Part shown: in pieces, positions 55,673 through 64,000 of the stretch
How positions within the stretch are numbered: position 1 is the first letter of the stretch
How the letters are laid out: each line of letters begins with the position of its first letter
NCBI RefSeq assembly: GCF_001428025.1
Contig: NZ_LMSC01000002.1
Location: 116,293-180,292, forward strand
Reading direction: 5' to 3'
DNA: 64,000 bases
Source: Phycicoccus sp. Soil748
GTDB lineage: Bacteria; Actinomycetota; Actinomycetes; Actinomycetales; Dermatophilaceae
Position numbers and translations under genes: made by a program
Notes under the pieces: generated by a model
What the model saw: the letters and a program-made list of their open reading frames with translations, nothing else
What the model was told of the DNA's origin: nothing
Database searches by the model: none

Positions 55673-55942
55673 GTGACGGACGTGAGCGCGCAGACCCGCG
55701 GCTCTGGTCGCACCGGCCGCAAGGGCGGCCGCGGCGGCAACCCGGTCTCCCGGTTCTTCCGCTCGCTGTCCCTGTTCGTCAGCCAGATCCTCGACGAGCT
55801 GCGCAAGGTCGTGCGGCCCACGCGCAGCGAGCTGGTCAACTACACGATCGTCGTGATCGTGTTCGTGACGTTCGTGATGGCGCTGGTCTCCTCGGTGGAC
55901 TTCGGCTTCACCAAGCTCGTCCTGTGGGTCTTCGGCGGCTAG
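55673..55942 (+). CDS. secE: Preprotein translocase subunit SecE
   Basis: The 89-residue protein has the short actinobacterial form: a basic N-terminus, the SecE signature FVSQILDELRKVVRPTRSEL, then one transmembrane helix (YTIVVIVFVTFVMALVSSV). It clamps SecY in the membrane. GTG at 55673. nusG follows after 65 bases. Confidence 0.92.
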   Translation: MTDVSAQTRGSGRTGRKGGRGGNPVSRFFRSLSLFVSQILDELRKVVRPTRSELVNYTIVVIVFVTFVMALVSSVDFGFTKLVLWVFGG

Positions 55943-56007
55943 TCGCCGCCCTCCCGCACTGACCCGGGGCACACCCGGTGAACACCAGAAGGAAGTAGGT
56001 CATCAGC

Positions 56008-56895
56008 GTGTCCGACCAGTGGACCACCGACAACGCGGAGCCGGAGACCGACCAGGACACGGTCGTCCAGGGCGCCGACGCCTCCGCCGAGCTCGAGCAG
56101 GCCGGGACGGACTCTGTCGACGACTCCGTGGACACCGCCGACGACGCCTCCGAGGAGGCGACCGACGCCTCCGCCGACGAGACGACCGATGCCGCCGCTG
56201 ACGTCGCGTTCAGCGACGCCGGGTCGAGCACGGACGAGGGCTCCGACGAGGCGGCCGCCGACCTCCCCGACATCGACGCGCCCCCGGCCGACCCGGTCAA
56301 GGAGTTCAAGGACGCCCTCGCCAGCAAGTTCGGTGACTGGTACGTCGTGCACTCCTACGCCGGCTACGAGAACCGCGTGAAGGCCAACCTCGAGAACCGC
56401 ACGACCTCCCTCAACATGGAGGACTACATCTTCGAGGCCCAGGTGCCCATGGAAGAGGTCACCGAGATCAAGAACGGGCAGAAGAAGCTCGTCAAGCGGG
56501 TCCGGATGCCCGGATACGTCCTCGTGCGCATGGACCTCACCGACGAGTCCTGGGGCGCCGTCCGCCACACCCCGGGCGTCACCGGCTTCGTCGGCAACGC
56601 CCACCAGCCCGTGCCGCTGAGCCTCGACGAGGTCTTCACCATGCTGGCCCCTGCCGACTTGGAGAGCTCGGCCGCCGCCGGGGCCGCGTCCGGCTCCGCC
56701 GCCAAGCCGCGCGAGACCGCCGTCGTCGACTTCGAGGTCGGCGAGTCCGTCACCGTCATGGAGGGGCCCTTCGAGACCCTTCCCGCCACGATCTCCGAGA
56801 TCAATGCCGACACCCAGAAGCTCAAGGTGCTGGTCTCGATCTTCGGCCGGGAGACCCCGGTCGAGCTGTCGTTCAACCAGGTCGCCAAGATCTGA
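56008..56895 (+). CDS. nusG: Transcription antitermination protein NusG with long acidic N-terminus
   Basis: The 295-residue protein has its NGN domain starting near residue 110 ([45 protein letters not shown]). A C-terminal KOW domain follows ([20 protein letters not shown]). The first 105 residues are Asp/Glu/Ala/Thr-rich, with no fold apparent. NusG binds RNA polymerase and links it to Rho or ribosomes. GTG start follows AGAAGGAAG. Confidence 0.93.
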   Translation: MSDQWTTDNAEPETDQDTVVQGADASAELEQAGTDSVDDSVDTADDASEEATDASADETTDAAADVAFSDAGSSTDEGSDEAAADLPDIDAPPADPVKEFKDALASKFGDWYVVHSYAGYENRVKANLENRTTSLNMEDYIFEAQVPMEEVTEIKNGQKKLVKRVRMPGYVLVRMDLTDESWGAVRHTPGVTGFVGNAHQPVPLSLDEVFTMLAPADLESSAAAGAASGSAAKPRETAVVDFEVGESVTVMEGPFETLPATISEINADTQKLKVLVSIFGRETPVELSFNQVAKI

Positions 56896-56987
56896 GCGAG
56901 CGGCTCCTGCCCCCGGTCCGCGGGGGTACTGCAACCGGGTCATCGCCCACGGCGTAGGCCCAACCACCACAGAAGGAACACCAGGAC

Positions 56988-57425
56988 ATGCCTCCCAAGA
57001 GCAAGAAGATCTCCGGCTTCATCAAGCTGCAGATCCAGGCCGGCGCCGCGACGCCCGCCCCGCCCGTCGGCCCCGCCCTCGGTCAGCACGGCGTCAACAT
57101 CATGGAGTTCGTCAAGGCGTACAACGCTGCGACGGAGTCCCAGCGCGGCAATGTCATCCCCGTCGAGATCACGGTCTACGAGGACCGCTCGTTCACCTTC
57201 GTCACCAAGACGCCCCCGGCGGCCGAGCTCATCAAGAAGGCTGCCGGCGTGCCCAAGGGCTCGGGCGAGCCGCACAAGACCAAGGTCGCCAAGCTGTCGG
57301 CCGACCAGGTCCGCGAGATCGCCACGATGAAGATGGAGGACCTCAACGCCAACGACGTCGAGCAGGCCATGAAGATCATCGCCGGCACCGCCCGCTCCAT
57401 GGGCGTCGAGACCGAGCTCAAGTAA
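56988..57425 (+). CDS. rplK: 50S ribosomal protein L11
   Basis: The 145-residue protein starts [20 protein letters not shown], then [20 protein letters not shown], and ends with the RNA-binding domain [10 protein letters not shown]. It binds the GTPase-associated region of 23S rRNA. ATG preceded by AAGGAACACCAGGAC. Confidence 0.97.
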   Translation: MPPKSKKISGFIKLQIQAGAATPAPPVGPALGQHGVNIMEFVKAYNAATESQRGNVIPVEITVYEDRSFTFVTKTPPAAELIKKAAGVPKGSGEPHKTKVAKLSADQVREIATMKMEDLNANDVEQAMKIIAGTARSMGVETELK

Positions 57426-57440
57426 CACCACCGAACCCCT

Positions 57441-57468
57441 CCGGTACGCCGCTGCGGCGGCGTACCGG
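57441..57468 (+). other. Hairpin between rplK and rplA
   Basis: CCGGTACGCCGC and its exact complement GCGGCGTACCGG flank a 4-base loop. It lies in the 112-base gap. It may attenuate, process or mark an L1 regulatory site; the sequence does not decide. Confidence 0.5.
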
Positions 57469-57537
57469 GGACCGTGGCAGGACCGCGCTGGTCCGCGAGA
57501 CCACAACTCCACCGAAACACCTCATCCAGGAGCAGAA

Positions 57538-58257
57538 ATGAAGCGCAGCAAGGCTTACCGCGAGGCCGCCTCGAGCATCGACAGCTCGAAGGCCTACGCC
57601 CCCCTCGAGGCCGTCCGCCTCGCGAAGACCAACGCCAAGGCCAAGTACGACGAGACCGTCGAGGTCGCCATGCGCCTCGGGGTCGACCCCCGCAAGGCCG
57701 ACCAGATGGTCCGCGGCACGGTCAACCTCCCCCACGGCACGGGCAAGACCGCCCGCGTCCTGGTGTTCGCCAACGGTGACAAGGCCGAGGCCGCCCGTGA
57801 GGCCGGCGCCGACCACGTCGGCTCCGACGACCTGCTCGAGAAGGTCGCCGGCGGCTGGCTCGACTTCGACGCCGTCGTCGCGACGCCCGACATGATGGGC
57901 AAGGTCGGTCGCCTCGGCAAGGTCCTGGGCCCGCGTGGTCTCATGCCCAACCCGAAGACCGGCACCGTCACCATGGACACCGCCAAGGCCGTGTCCGACA
58001 TCAAGGGCGGCAAGATCGAGTTCCGCGTCGACAAGCACGCGAACCTCCACTTCATCATCGGCAAGGCCTCGTTCGACGAGAAGTCCCTCGTCGAGAACTA
58101 CGGCGCCGCGCTCGAGGAGGTCCTGCGCCTCAAGCCGTCCGCGTCCAAGGGCCGCTACATCCTCAAGGCGACCATGACCACGACGATGGGCCCCGGCATC
58201 CCGCTGGACTACAACCGCACGCGCAACCTGCTGGTCGAGGACGAGGCCACCGCCTGA
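57538..58257 (+). CDS. rplA: 50S ribosomal protein L1
   Basis: The 239-residue L1 has the signature [20 protein letters not shown] near residues 122-141 and [20 protein letters not shown]. It forms the L1 stalk and in other bacteria represses the L11-L1 mRNA. ATG after AGGAGCAGAA. Confidence 0.97.
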   Translation: MKRSKAYREAASSIDSSKAYAPLEAVRLAKTNAKAKYDETVEVAMRLGVDPRKADQMVRGTVNLPHGTGKTARVLVFANGDKAEAAREAGADHVGSDDLLEKVAGGWLDFDAVVATPDMMGKVGRLGKVLGPRGLMPNPKTGTVTMDTAKAVSDIKGGKIEFRVDKHANLHFIIGKASFDEKSLVENYGAALEEVLRLKPSASKGRYILKATMTTTMGPGIPLDYNRTRNLLVEDEATA

Positions 58258-58277
58258 CGTCACGCACACGCCGTACG

Positions 58278-58311
58278 GAGCCCGCCATCCCCTCCCGGGG
58301 ACGGCGGGCTC
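58278..58311 (+). terminator. Terminator of rplKA
   Basis: GAGCCCGCCATCCCC pairs with GGGGACGGCGGGCTC with one mismatch, around TCCC. Confidence 0.7.
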
Positions 58312-58433
58312 TTGCGAGCTCCGGCGGTTATGGTTGAGGGGTACGCACCACGAGCTCCACCGGCCCCATGCCACCGCGTGCGCACCACACCACTGCGGCG
58401 ACGACGCGCCGTGCCACACTCCCTGGGGGACGC

Positions 58434-59210
58434 ATGAAGACCACCTCGATCGCTGCCGTCGCGCTGGCAGCGGCCCTGGGCCTGAGCGCCTGCGGCAGCT
58501 CCGACTCCGGCTCGGGCGCAGCCTCGAAGTCCTCGGGGACCTCGAGCAGCTCGAGCAGCTCCACCACCTCGGCGCCCTCCCTCAAGGCGGGTGACACCGT
58601 CGACGGTGCCGAGCTCGCGACCCGCATGACCGACGCCATGGTCAAGGCCGGCTCGGGTGCCGTCACCATGGACCTCGGCTCCTCGGGCAGCGCCAAGGGC
58701 GAGTTCACCATGAACGGCGGCAAGATGGAGCAGGACATGACCATGGAGATCCAGGGCCAGACCCTGGAGGTCGTGTCGGCGGGAGGCGTCATCTACATGA
58801 AGGGCCTGCCGGGCTCGCAGAAGCCGTGGGTGAAGATCGACCCCAAGGGCAACGACCCGCTGAGCAAGATGTTCGCCGGGCTCACCGGTGACATGGGCGA
58901 CCCGCGCCAGCTGGCCAAGGCGCTCAAGGGCTCCAAGGCGACGGTCGTGAGCTCGTCGGCCGACGAGAACGTCTACGACGTGACCATCGACCCCAACACC
59001 CTGCTCGGCTCCAGCGGCCAGACCGCCGCCCCGTCGGCCAAGCCGGTCAAGGCCCGCTACACCCTCGACGCCCAGGACCGCCCGACCAAGATGACGGTGG
59101 AGGCCGAGGGCCAGACCATCACCATCGCCTTCTCCGACTGGGGCAAGACGGTCAAGATCGCCGTGCCGCCGGCGAGCCAGGTCGGCACCTTCCAGATGCC
59201 CACCAGCTGA
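58434..59210 (+). CDS. LppX/LprAFG-like lipoprotein
   Basis: The 258-residue secreted lipoprotein has signal [20 protein letters not shown], with lipobox LSAC and Cys20 as the lipidated residue. A Ser-rich linker (about residues 22-46) follows. The mature domain ([60 protein letters not shown]) fits the LppX/LprG half-barrel family that carries lipids at the cell envelope. It sits between the L11-L1 and L10-L12 operons. Confidence 0.85.
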   Translation: MKTTSIAAVALAAALGLSACGSSDSGSGAASKSSGTSSSSSSSTTSAPSLKAGDTVDGAELATRMTDAMVKAGSGAVTMDLGSSGSAKGEFTMNGGKMEQDMTMEIQGQTLEVVSAGGVIYMKGLPGSQKPWVKIDPKGNDPLSKMFAGLTGDMGDPRQLAKALKGSKATVVSSSADENVYDVTIDPNTLLGSSGQTAAPSAKPVKARYTLDAQDRPTKMTVEAEGQTITIAFSDWGKTVKIAVPPASQVGTFQMPTS

Positions 59211-59263
59211 CGGTCCCGACTTCCGTCGCGCCGCCTCCTCGCATCCCGAGGGGGCGGCGCGAT

Positions 59264-59293
59264 TTGGTCGGGGCCGGGGTGAGCGCCTACGCT
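59264..59293 (+). promoter_or_regulatory. Promoter of rplJL
   Basis: TTGGTC (59264-59269) and TACGCT (59288-59293) are 18 bases apart, placing the start near 59300 and giving a 210-base leader. Confidence 0.6.
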
Positions 59294-59299
59294 GTCACC

Positions 59300-59365
59300 T
59301 GACCAAAGACCGCTCGGTTGTCGCGTGCCACCGCAAGAGGCAGCACGTGACCGAAGGTCCCACCA
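59300..59365 (+). ncRNA. Candidate L10 leader (autoregulatory RNA)
   Basis: Nested pairing is visible: GACC/GGTC (59308-59311 with 59356-59359), TCGGT/ACCGA, and GCGTGC/GCACGT, with asymmetric internal loops between. Position at the start of the rplJ leader and the interrupted long helix fit the L10(L12) binding RNA. Family membership was not tested. Confidence 0.55.
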
Positions 59366-59428
59366 GGTGGGCATCCAGCGCAGGCCACGATTCACCCGCA
59401 GGACCCGCTCTCGAGCTGGTCCGCGTGC

Positions 59429-59455
59429 GAGCCCCGTGCCCTGTGCCCGGGGCTC
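59429..59455 (+). terminator. Attenuator-like hairpin before rplJ
   Basis: GAGCCCCG and CGGGGCTC form an 8-bp stem with an 11-base loop, 54 bases before the rplJ ATG. Confidence 0.45.
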
Positions 59456-59508
59456 TTCCCATGTGGGGCACTCACTCCGGACGGTCGCACACACGGAAGG
59501 GAGGCCAC

Positions 59509-60141
59509 ATGGCCAAGGCTGACAAGGCTGCCGCCATCGCCGAGCTGTCGGACAAGTTCCGCACCTCCGGCGCGGCGGTGCTCACCGAGTACCGCGGGCT
59601 CTCGGTGAAGCAGATCACCGCCCTGCGCACCTCGCTGCGCGGAAACGCCACCTTCGCCGTCGTGAAGAACACGCTGACCGAGCTTGCCGCCAAGGAGGCC
59701 GGAGTCACGGCCTTCGACGGCCAGCTCGTCGGGCCGTCCGCCATCGCCTTCGTCGACGGCGACCCGGTCGAGGCTGCCAAGGGCCTGCGTGACTTCGCCA
59801 AGGCGAACCCCCTCCTCGTGATCAAGGGCGGCGTCCTCGACGGCAAGGCCCTCACCCCCGAGGAGATCACGAAGCTTGCGGACCTCGAGTCCCGCGAGGT
59901 TCTCCTGGCCAAGCTGGCCGGTGCCCTCCAGGCGTCGCTCAGCCAGGCTGTCTACCTCTTCGCCGCACCGCTGTCGCAGACCGCTCGGGTCGTCGACGCG
60001 CTGCGTGCCAAGGTCGAGGCCGAGGGACCGGTGGCTGCCGCCGCCGCCCCCGCTGCCGAGGCCGCGGCCGAGGAGACCCCCGCCGAGGCCCCCGAGGCCG
60101 AGGCAACCGCAGACGTCGCCGAGGGTGGCGACGAGAGCTGA
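59509..60141 (+). CDS. rplJ: 50S ribosomal protein L10
   Basis: The 210-residue L10 begins [40 protein letters not shown] and [15 protein letters not shown] follow. It anchors L7/L12 dimers on the ribosome. The C-terminal 40 residues are Ala/Glu-rich, longer than in E. coli. The ATG at 59509 follows GGAAGGGAGG; the upstream open frame is leader. Confidence 0.96.
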   Translation: MAKADKAAAIAELSDKFRTSGAAVLTEYRGLSVKQITALRTSLRGNATFAVVKNTLTELAAKEAGVTAFDGQLVGPSAIAFVDGDPVEAAKGLRDFAKANPLLVIKGGVLDGKALTPEEITKLADLESREVLLAKLAGALQASLSQAVYLFAAPLSQTARVVDALRAKVEAEGPVAAAAAPAAEAAAEETPAEAPEAEATADVAEGGDES

Positions 60142-60236
60142 TCCCGCTCGGGGCCACCACGGTGACCCCGGTCGAGCTCGGCTCACACACCAAACCGCCA
60201 CTCACGGCATACGAAACACACGAAAGGACGCCCATC

Positions 60237-60623
60237 ATGGCGAAGCTCTCCACCGACGAGCTCCTTGAGGCCTTCAAGGAAATGACCCTCATCGAGCTCT
60301 CCGAGTTCGTGAAGCAGTTCGAGGACACCTTCAACGTCACCGCTGCTGCCCCCGTGGCCGTTGCTGCGGCCGGCGCCCCGGCCGGCGGCGACACCGCCGC
60401 TGCCGAGGAGCAGGACGAGTTCGACGTCATCCTCGAGGCTGCTGGCGACAAGAAGATCCAGGTCATCAAGGAGGTCCGCGCGCTGACCTCCCTCGGCCTG
60501 AAGGAGGCCAAGGACCTCGTCGACGGCGCCCCCAAGCCCGTCCTCGAGAAGGTCGACAAGGCTGCCGCGGACAAGGCCAAGGAGGCCCTCGAGGGCGCCG
60601 GGGCCACCGTCACCCTCAAGTGA
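60237..60623 (+). CDS. rplL: 50S ribosomal protein L7/L12
   Basis: The 128-residue L7/L12 begins [20 protein letters not shown], then an Ala-rich hinge, then the C-terminal factor-binding domain ([36 protein letters not shown]). It recruits translational GTPases. ATG follows GAAAGGA. Confidence 0.97.
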   Translation: MAKLSTDELLEAFKEMTLIELSEFVKQFEDTFNVTAAAPVAVAAAGAPAGGDTAAAEEQDEFDVILEAAGDKKIQVIKEVRALTSLGLKEAKDLVDGAPKPVLEKVDKAAADKAKEALEGAGATVTLK

Positions 60624-60665
60624 CCTGACGCTTCCCCGCTCCGCGGGGGAGCACAGCTCCTCGCG

Positions 60666-60698
60666 AAGGCGGGCCCGACTCCGGTCGGGCCCGCCTTT
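60666..60698 (+). terminator. Terminator of rplJL
   Basis: AAGGCGGGCCCGAC and its exact complement GTCGGGCCCGCCTT flank TCCG, with a short T run. Confidence 0.85.
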
Positions 60699-60934
60699 CG
60701 CATGCCCGGACTGCCCCGACTTCTTGCCCGGCAAGCACCGTCTGGGGGTGGATTCGGGCCGGTTCCGGTGCTCGGCGGGCAACAAGTCACGGGTATGGCG
60801 CGTGGCCCGGCCAGTCCGCGGCTGGTGCGTGGCCGGCCGTAACCTCCGACCGCGCACCTCGTTGTTCCCTGCGAACGGCCGACCGCCACCTGCGGTCGGC
60901 GCAGCACCACCCCAGGAACACGACGAGGTGAGCA

Positions 60935-61984
60935 GTGGGCGTTGAGATCAAGGTCGAGGGACTGACCAAGCGGTTCGGGTCCCAGGTGATCTGGAACGAC
61001 GTGACCCTCACGCTCCCCGCCGGGGAGATCTCGGTGATGCTCGGGCCCTCCGGCACCGGCAAGTCCGTGTTCCTCAAGACGCTGGTCGGGCTGCTCAAGC
61101 CCGACGCCGGGTCGATCATGATCCAGGGGCGCGACCTGACCCATCTGCGCGAGCACGACCTCTACGAGATCCGCAAGCTGTTCGGTGTCCTCTTCCAGGA
61201 CGGCGCGCTCTTCGGCTCGATGAACCTCTACGACAACGTCGCCTTCCCGCTGCGTGAGCACACCCGCAAGAGCGAGTCCGACATCAGGTCGGTCGTCATG
61301 GAGAAGATGGACCTCGTCGGCCTGTCCGGCGCCGAGTCCAAGCTGCCGGGCGAGATCTCGGGCGGTATGCGCAAGCGCGCCGGCCTCGCGCGGGCCCTGG
61401 TCCTCGACCCCGAGATCCTGCTCATCGACGAGCCGGACTCCGGCCTGGACCCGGTGCGCACCTCCTACATCAACCAGCTGTTCATCGACCTCAACGCCCA
61501 GATCGACGCGACGTTCCTCATCGTCACGCACGACATCAACTCCACCCGCACCGTCCCGGACAACATCGGGCTGCTCTACCACAAGCACCTGGCGATGTTC
61601 GGGCCCCGGGAGATGCTGCTGAGCTCGGAGGAGCCGGTGGTCCGCCAGTTCCTCAACGCCCAGACCATCGGCCCGATCGGGATGTCCGAGGAGAAGGACG
61701 CCGACGAGCTCGCGGCCGAGGCGAAGTCCGGCCAGGAGCTGCCCCCGCTCCCGCCCATCCCGCTGCAGCTGGGCACCAGCGACGGCACCACCCGCCGAGG
61801 TGAGCGACCGCCGGGCGAGTGGTGCCGCAAGAACGGCGTCACCCCGCCGCCCGGGTCCTTCCAGTCGCACAACGCGGGCGTCCCCGGCGTCCGTGCGGAC
61901 GACGCCCCGGCCGCGCCGACCGCACCGGTTGCCGGTACCTCTGCCGAGGAGACCGCCGCCGACTCCGTGGGGGAGCCGGTCTGA
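60935..61984 (+). CDS. Mce transporter ATP-binding protein (MceG/Mkl/MlaF type)
   Basis: The 349-residue ABC ATPase has Walker A GPSGTGKS, signature ISGGMRKRAGLARALVLDPE, Walker B ILLIDEPDSGLD, and the H-loop VTHD. The signature SGGMRKR is typical of MlaF/MceG. A C-terminal extension of about 95 residues starts near GPIGMSEEKD, a feature of mycobacterial MceG-like proteins, and ends in a Pro/Ala-rich tail. It powers lipid import with the two permeases and Mce proteins that follow. GTG at 60935. Confidence 0.9.
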   Translation: MGVEIKVEGLTKRFGSQVIWNDVTLTLPAGEISVMLGPSGTGKSVFLKTLVGLLKPDAGSIMIQGRDLTHLREHDLYEIRKLFGVLFQDGALFGSMNLYDNVAFPLREHTRKSESDIRSVVMEKMDLVGLSGAESKLPGEISGGMRKRAGLARALVLDPEILLIDEPDSGLDPVRTSYINQLFIDLNAQIDATFLIVTHDINSTRTVPDNIGLLYHKHLAMFGPREMLLSSEEPVVRQFLNAQTIGPIGMSEEKDADELAAEAKSGQELPPLPPIPLQLGTSDGTTRRGERPPGEWCRKNGVTPPPGSFQSHNAGVPGVRADDAPAAPTAPVAGTSAEETAADSVGEPV

Positions 61985-62754
61985 TGGGCAACCCCGTCAC
62001 CGGCGCCCTGCGCCAGAGCGGCTCACTGTTCGCCCTCGTCCTCGACACGGTCCGGGCCATGCCCCGCCGACCGTTCCAGGCCAAGGAGTTCATCCAGCAG
62101 TGCTGGTTCATCGCCTCGGTGACGATCGTGCCGACCGCCCTGGTGTCCATCCCGTTCGGCGCGGTCATCGCCCTCCAGCTCGGCACCCTCACCCGTCAGC
62201 TGGGCGCGCAGTCGTTCACCGGCGCGGCGTCGGTGCTGGCGGTCATCCGTGAGGCCTCGCCGATCGTGACGGCGCTGCTCATCGCCGGTGCCGGCGGCTC
62301 GGCGATCTGTGCTGACCTCGGGTCCCGCAAGATCCGCGAGGAGATCGACGCCATGGAGGTGCTGGGCATCAGCCCGATCCAGCGCCTCGTCGTGCCCCGC
62401 GTCCTCGCCGCGATGCTCGTGGCTCTCCTGCTCAACGGCCTCGTCTCGGTCGTCGGTGTCGCCGGTGGCTACTTCTTCAACGTCATCATCCAGGGAGGCA
62501 CCCCCGGCGCGTACATCGCGTCGTTCACCGCCCTCGCGCAGCTCGCCGACCTGTGGACCAGCGAGATCAAGGCGCTGATCTTCGGTTTCATCGCCGCGGT
62601 CGTGGCGTCGTACAAGGGCCTGACGGCCGGCGGGGGCCCGAAGGGCGTCGGTGACGCGGTGAACCAGAGCGTGGTCATCACGTTCATGTTCCTGTTCGTC
62701 GTCAACTTCGTCGCCAGCGCCATCTACTTCCAAGTCGTCCCCCAGAAGATCTGA
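61984..62754 (+). CDS. YrbE/MlaE family permease, first copy
   Basis: The 256-residue membrane permease has about five helices. Family blocks are SIPFGAVIALQLGTLTRQLG, REASPIVTALLIAGAGGSAI, and ADLGSRKIREEIDAMEVLGI, the last being the cytoplasmic coupling helix with the EIDAMEVLG motif. The ATG overlaps the ATPase stop by one base. It forms the YrbE-A half of an Mce complex. Confidence 0.92.
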   Translation: MGNPVTGALRQSGSLFALVLDTVRAMPRRPFQAKEFIQQCWFIASVTIVPTALVSIPFGAVIALQLGTLTRQLGAQSFTGAASVLAVIREASPIVTALLIAGAGGSAICADLGSRKIREEIDAMEVLGISPIQRLVVPRVLAAMLVALLLNGLVSVVGVAGGYFFNVIIQGGTPGAYIASFTALAQLADLWTSEIKALIFGFIAAVVASYKGLTAGGGPKGVGDAVNQSVVITFMFLFVVNFVASAIYFQVVPQKI

Positions 62755-62767
62755 AGGAGGTGTCCTG

Positions 62768-63595
62768 ATGAGCAAGGTGATGGAGCTCGCCGGTCGCCCC
62801 GGCCAGGCGCTCGACAGCCTCGGCGAGCAGATGCGGTTCTACGTCCGCTCGCTCGCCTGGAGCCCGCGCACGCTGCGGCGCTACAAGAAGGAGGTGCTGC
62901 GCCTGCTGGCGGAGGTCTCCCTCGGCTCCGGCGCCCTGTCGGTCATCGGCGGCACCGTCGGCGTCATCGCCTTCCTCGCCTTCTTCACCGGGAGCCAGGT
63001 CGGCCTGCAGGGCTACTCCTCGCTCAACCAGCTGGGCACCGGCGCCTTCACCGGCTTCGTCTCCGCCTACCTCAACACCCGCGAGATCGCCCCGCTCGTC
63101 GCCGGTCTCGCCCTCGCGGCCACGGTGGGTTGCGGCTTCACCGCCCAGCTCGGCGCGATGCGGATCTCCGAGGAGGTCGACGCCCTCGAGGTCATGGGTG
63201 TGCCGTCGCTGCCCTACCTCGTGACCACCCGCATGATCGCCGGCTTCGTCGCGGTCGTGCCCCTCTACGTCCTGGGCCTGCTCTCCTCGTACGGCGCGAC
63301 CCGGTTCATCGTCACCGAGTACTTCGGCCAGTCCAAGGGGACGTACGACCACTACTTCCACCTGTTCCTGCCGCCGGTGGACGTGCTGTTCTCGTTCCTC
63401 AAGGTCATGGTCTTCGCCGTCGTCATCATCCTCATCCACTGCTACTACGGCTACAACGCCTCCGGCGGACCCGCGGGCGTGGGTGTCGCGGTGGGCAAGG
63501 CCGTGCGCACCTCGATCGTGGCCATCAACATCGTCGACTTCTTCTTCTCCCTGGCCGTGTGGGGCGCCACGACGACCGTGCGGATCGCGGGATAG
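62768..63595 (+). CDS. YrbE/MlaE family permease, second copy
   Basis: The 275-residue permease has an N-terminal interfacial helix region and about five membrane helices. It contains VGCGFTAQLGAMRISEEVDA followed by LEVMGV, the same coupling motif as the first copy, and HCYYGYNASGGPAGVGVAVG. It is the YrbE-B partner. AAGGAGGTG just before the ATG is a near-perfect ribosome site, the strongest in the window. Confidence 0.92.
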   Translation: MSKVMELAGRPGQALDSLGEQMRFYVRSLAWSPRTLRRYKKEVLRLLAEVSLGSGALSVIGGTVGVIAFLAFFTGSQVGLQGYSSLNQLGTGAFTGFVSAYLNTREIAPLVAGLALAATVGCGFTAQLGAMRISEEVDALEVMGVPSLPYLVTTRMIAGFVAVVPLYVLGLLSSYGATRFIVTEYFGQSKGTYDHYFHLFLPPVDVLFSFLKVMVFAVVIILIHCYYGYNASGGPAGVGVAVGKAVRTSIVAINIVDFFFSLAVWGATTTVRIAG

Positions 63596-63598
63596 CTG

Positions 63599-64000
63599 AT
63601 GACCGACACTCCTTCGACCCACGAGCCGACCGAGGCGACAGAACCGACCGCGGCGACTGAGGTCCCCGAGGTGACCACCATCCCGGAGCGTCCCGTCGGG
63701 CCTGCCCGGGGGGCGATCTCCCACCTCGGCAACAAGGCGTACGGCGTGGGGTTCCTGGTCATCGTGACCCTGCTGCTGGGGCTGTCGGTGGCGGCGTTCC
63801 AGAAGCGGTTCACGCCGGTGGTCGAGGTCACCCTGCTCACCGACCGGATCGGCTCGCAGCTGCAGGAGGCCTCCGACGTCAAGCTGCGCGGGGTCATCGT
63901 GGGGGAGGTGCGTTCGATCGAGGTGACTGCGAGGGGCGCGCGGTTGGGGTTGGCGTTGAAGCCGGAGATGGTGGGGATGGTCCCGGCGGGTGTGTCGGCG
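63599..64000 (+). CDS. Mce family protein (MlaD domain), truncated by the window edge
   Basis: The first 134 residues are visible. A Glu/Thr/Pro-rich cytoplasmic N-terminus of about 45 residues is followed by one transmembrane helix (YGVGFLVIVTLLLGLSVAAF). The start of an MCE/MlaD domain (VVEVTLLTDRIGSQLQEASD, then VKLRGVIVGEVRSIE) comes next. Mce proteins form substrate-binding hexamers for lipid or sterol uptake. The ATG at 63599 lies three bases after the permease stop. More mce genes probably follow. Confidence 0.88.
   Translation, partial: MTDTPSTHEPTEATEPTAATEVPEVTTIPERPVGPARGAISHLGNKAYGVGFLVIVTLLLGLSVAAFQKRFTPVVEVTLLTDRIGSQLQEASDVKLRGVIVGEVRSIEVTARGARLGLALKPEMVGMVPAGVSA

Overview
The window is chromosomal DNA of a high-GC actinobacterium. 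Third-position G/C is near saturation, many starts are GTG, operons are joined by 4-base GTGA overlaps, and many transcripts look leaderless. The order tRNA-Thr, tRNA-Met, rpmG, hadA, hadB, then tRNA-Trp, secE, nusG, rplK, rplA, rplJ, rplL, followed by an mce-type lipid transporter, resembles the mycobacterial arrangement. Gene style suggests Micrococcales, possibly an Intrasporangiaceae-like genus; this is inference only. No phage, insertion sequence, plasmid or CRISPR signal was seen. No gene-free stretch exceeds 300 bases.

Region 1 (1-11641): a GNAT acetyltransferase, a DinB-like protein and a LON-domain protein, then a compact proton-pumping operon nuoABC-HIJKLMN (1908-10727) that lacks nuoD, nuoE, nuoF and nuoG, then htpX.

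Region 2 (11642-19763): a cold-shock gene with a long leader holding a U-tract terminator, aminopeptidase N, a soluble Ser/Thr kinase, yajQ, tRNA-Tyr, an SDR protein, an SRPBCC protein and an alditol oxidase.

Region 3 (19764-26690): phenylacetate catabolism. A TetR regulator (PaaR-like) converges on paaABCDE, thiolase and 3-hydroxyacyl-CoA dehydrogenase. A near-perfect palindromic operator lies upstream of paaA.

Region 4 (26691-30416): an apparent three-gene operon of DNA photolyase, CPBP membrane protease and an unusual SDR-TspO fusion. Two copies of a long extragenic palindrome (16641-16699 and 26558-26620) adjoin the two related SDR genes.

Region 5 (30416-44584): a 1837-residue single-chain acyl-CoA carboxylase, then a molybdenum hydroxylase cluster of mocA-like, moxR, VWA, xdhC, small/large/medium subunits and coxG. 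The large subunit has the form II motif AYRGAGR, so its substrate is uncertain.

Region 6 (44585-55540): aroQ, glutaryl-CoA dehydrogenase-like acaD, tRNA-Thr, tRNA-Met, rpmG, hadA/hadB, murB, adenosine deaminase, a DUF5709 protein, an aspartate-type aminotransferase, a DUF4242 protein with a coupled 46-residue ORF, and a large LuxR-type ATPase regulator.

Region 7 (55541-64000): tRNA-Trp, secE, nusG, rplK, rplA, an LppX/LprAFG-like lipoprotein, rplJ with a candidate L10 leader, rplL, and the start of an mce operon (mceG-like ATPase, two YrbE/MlaE permeases and a truncated Mce protein running off the window).
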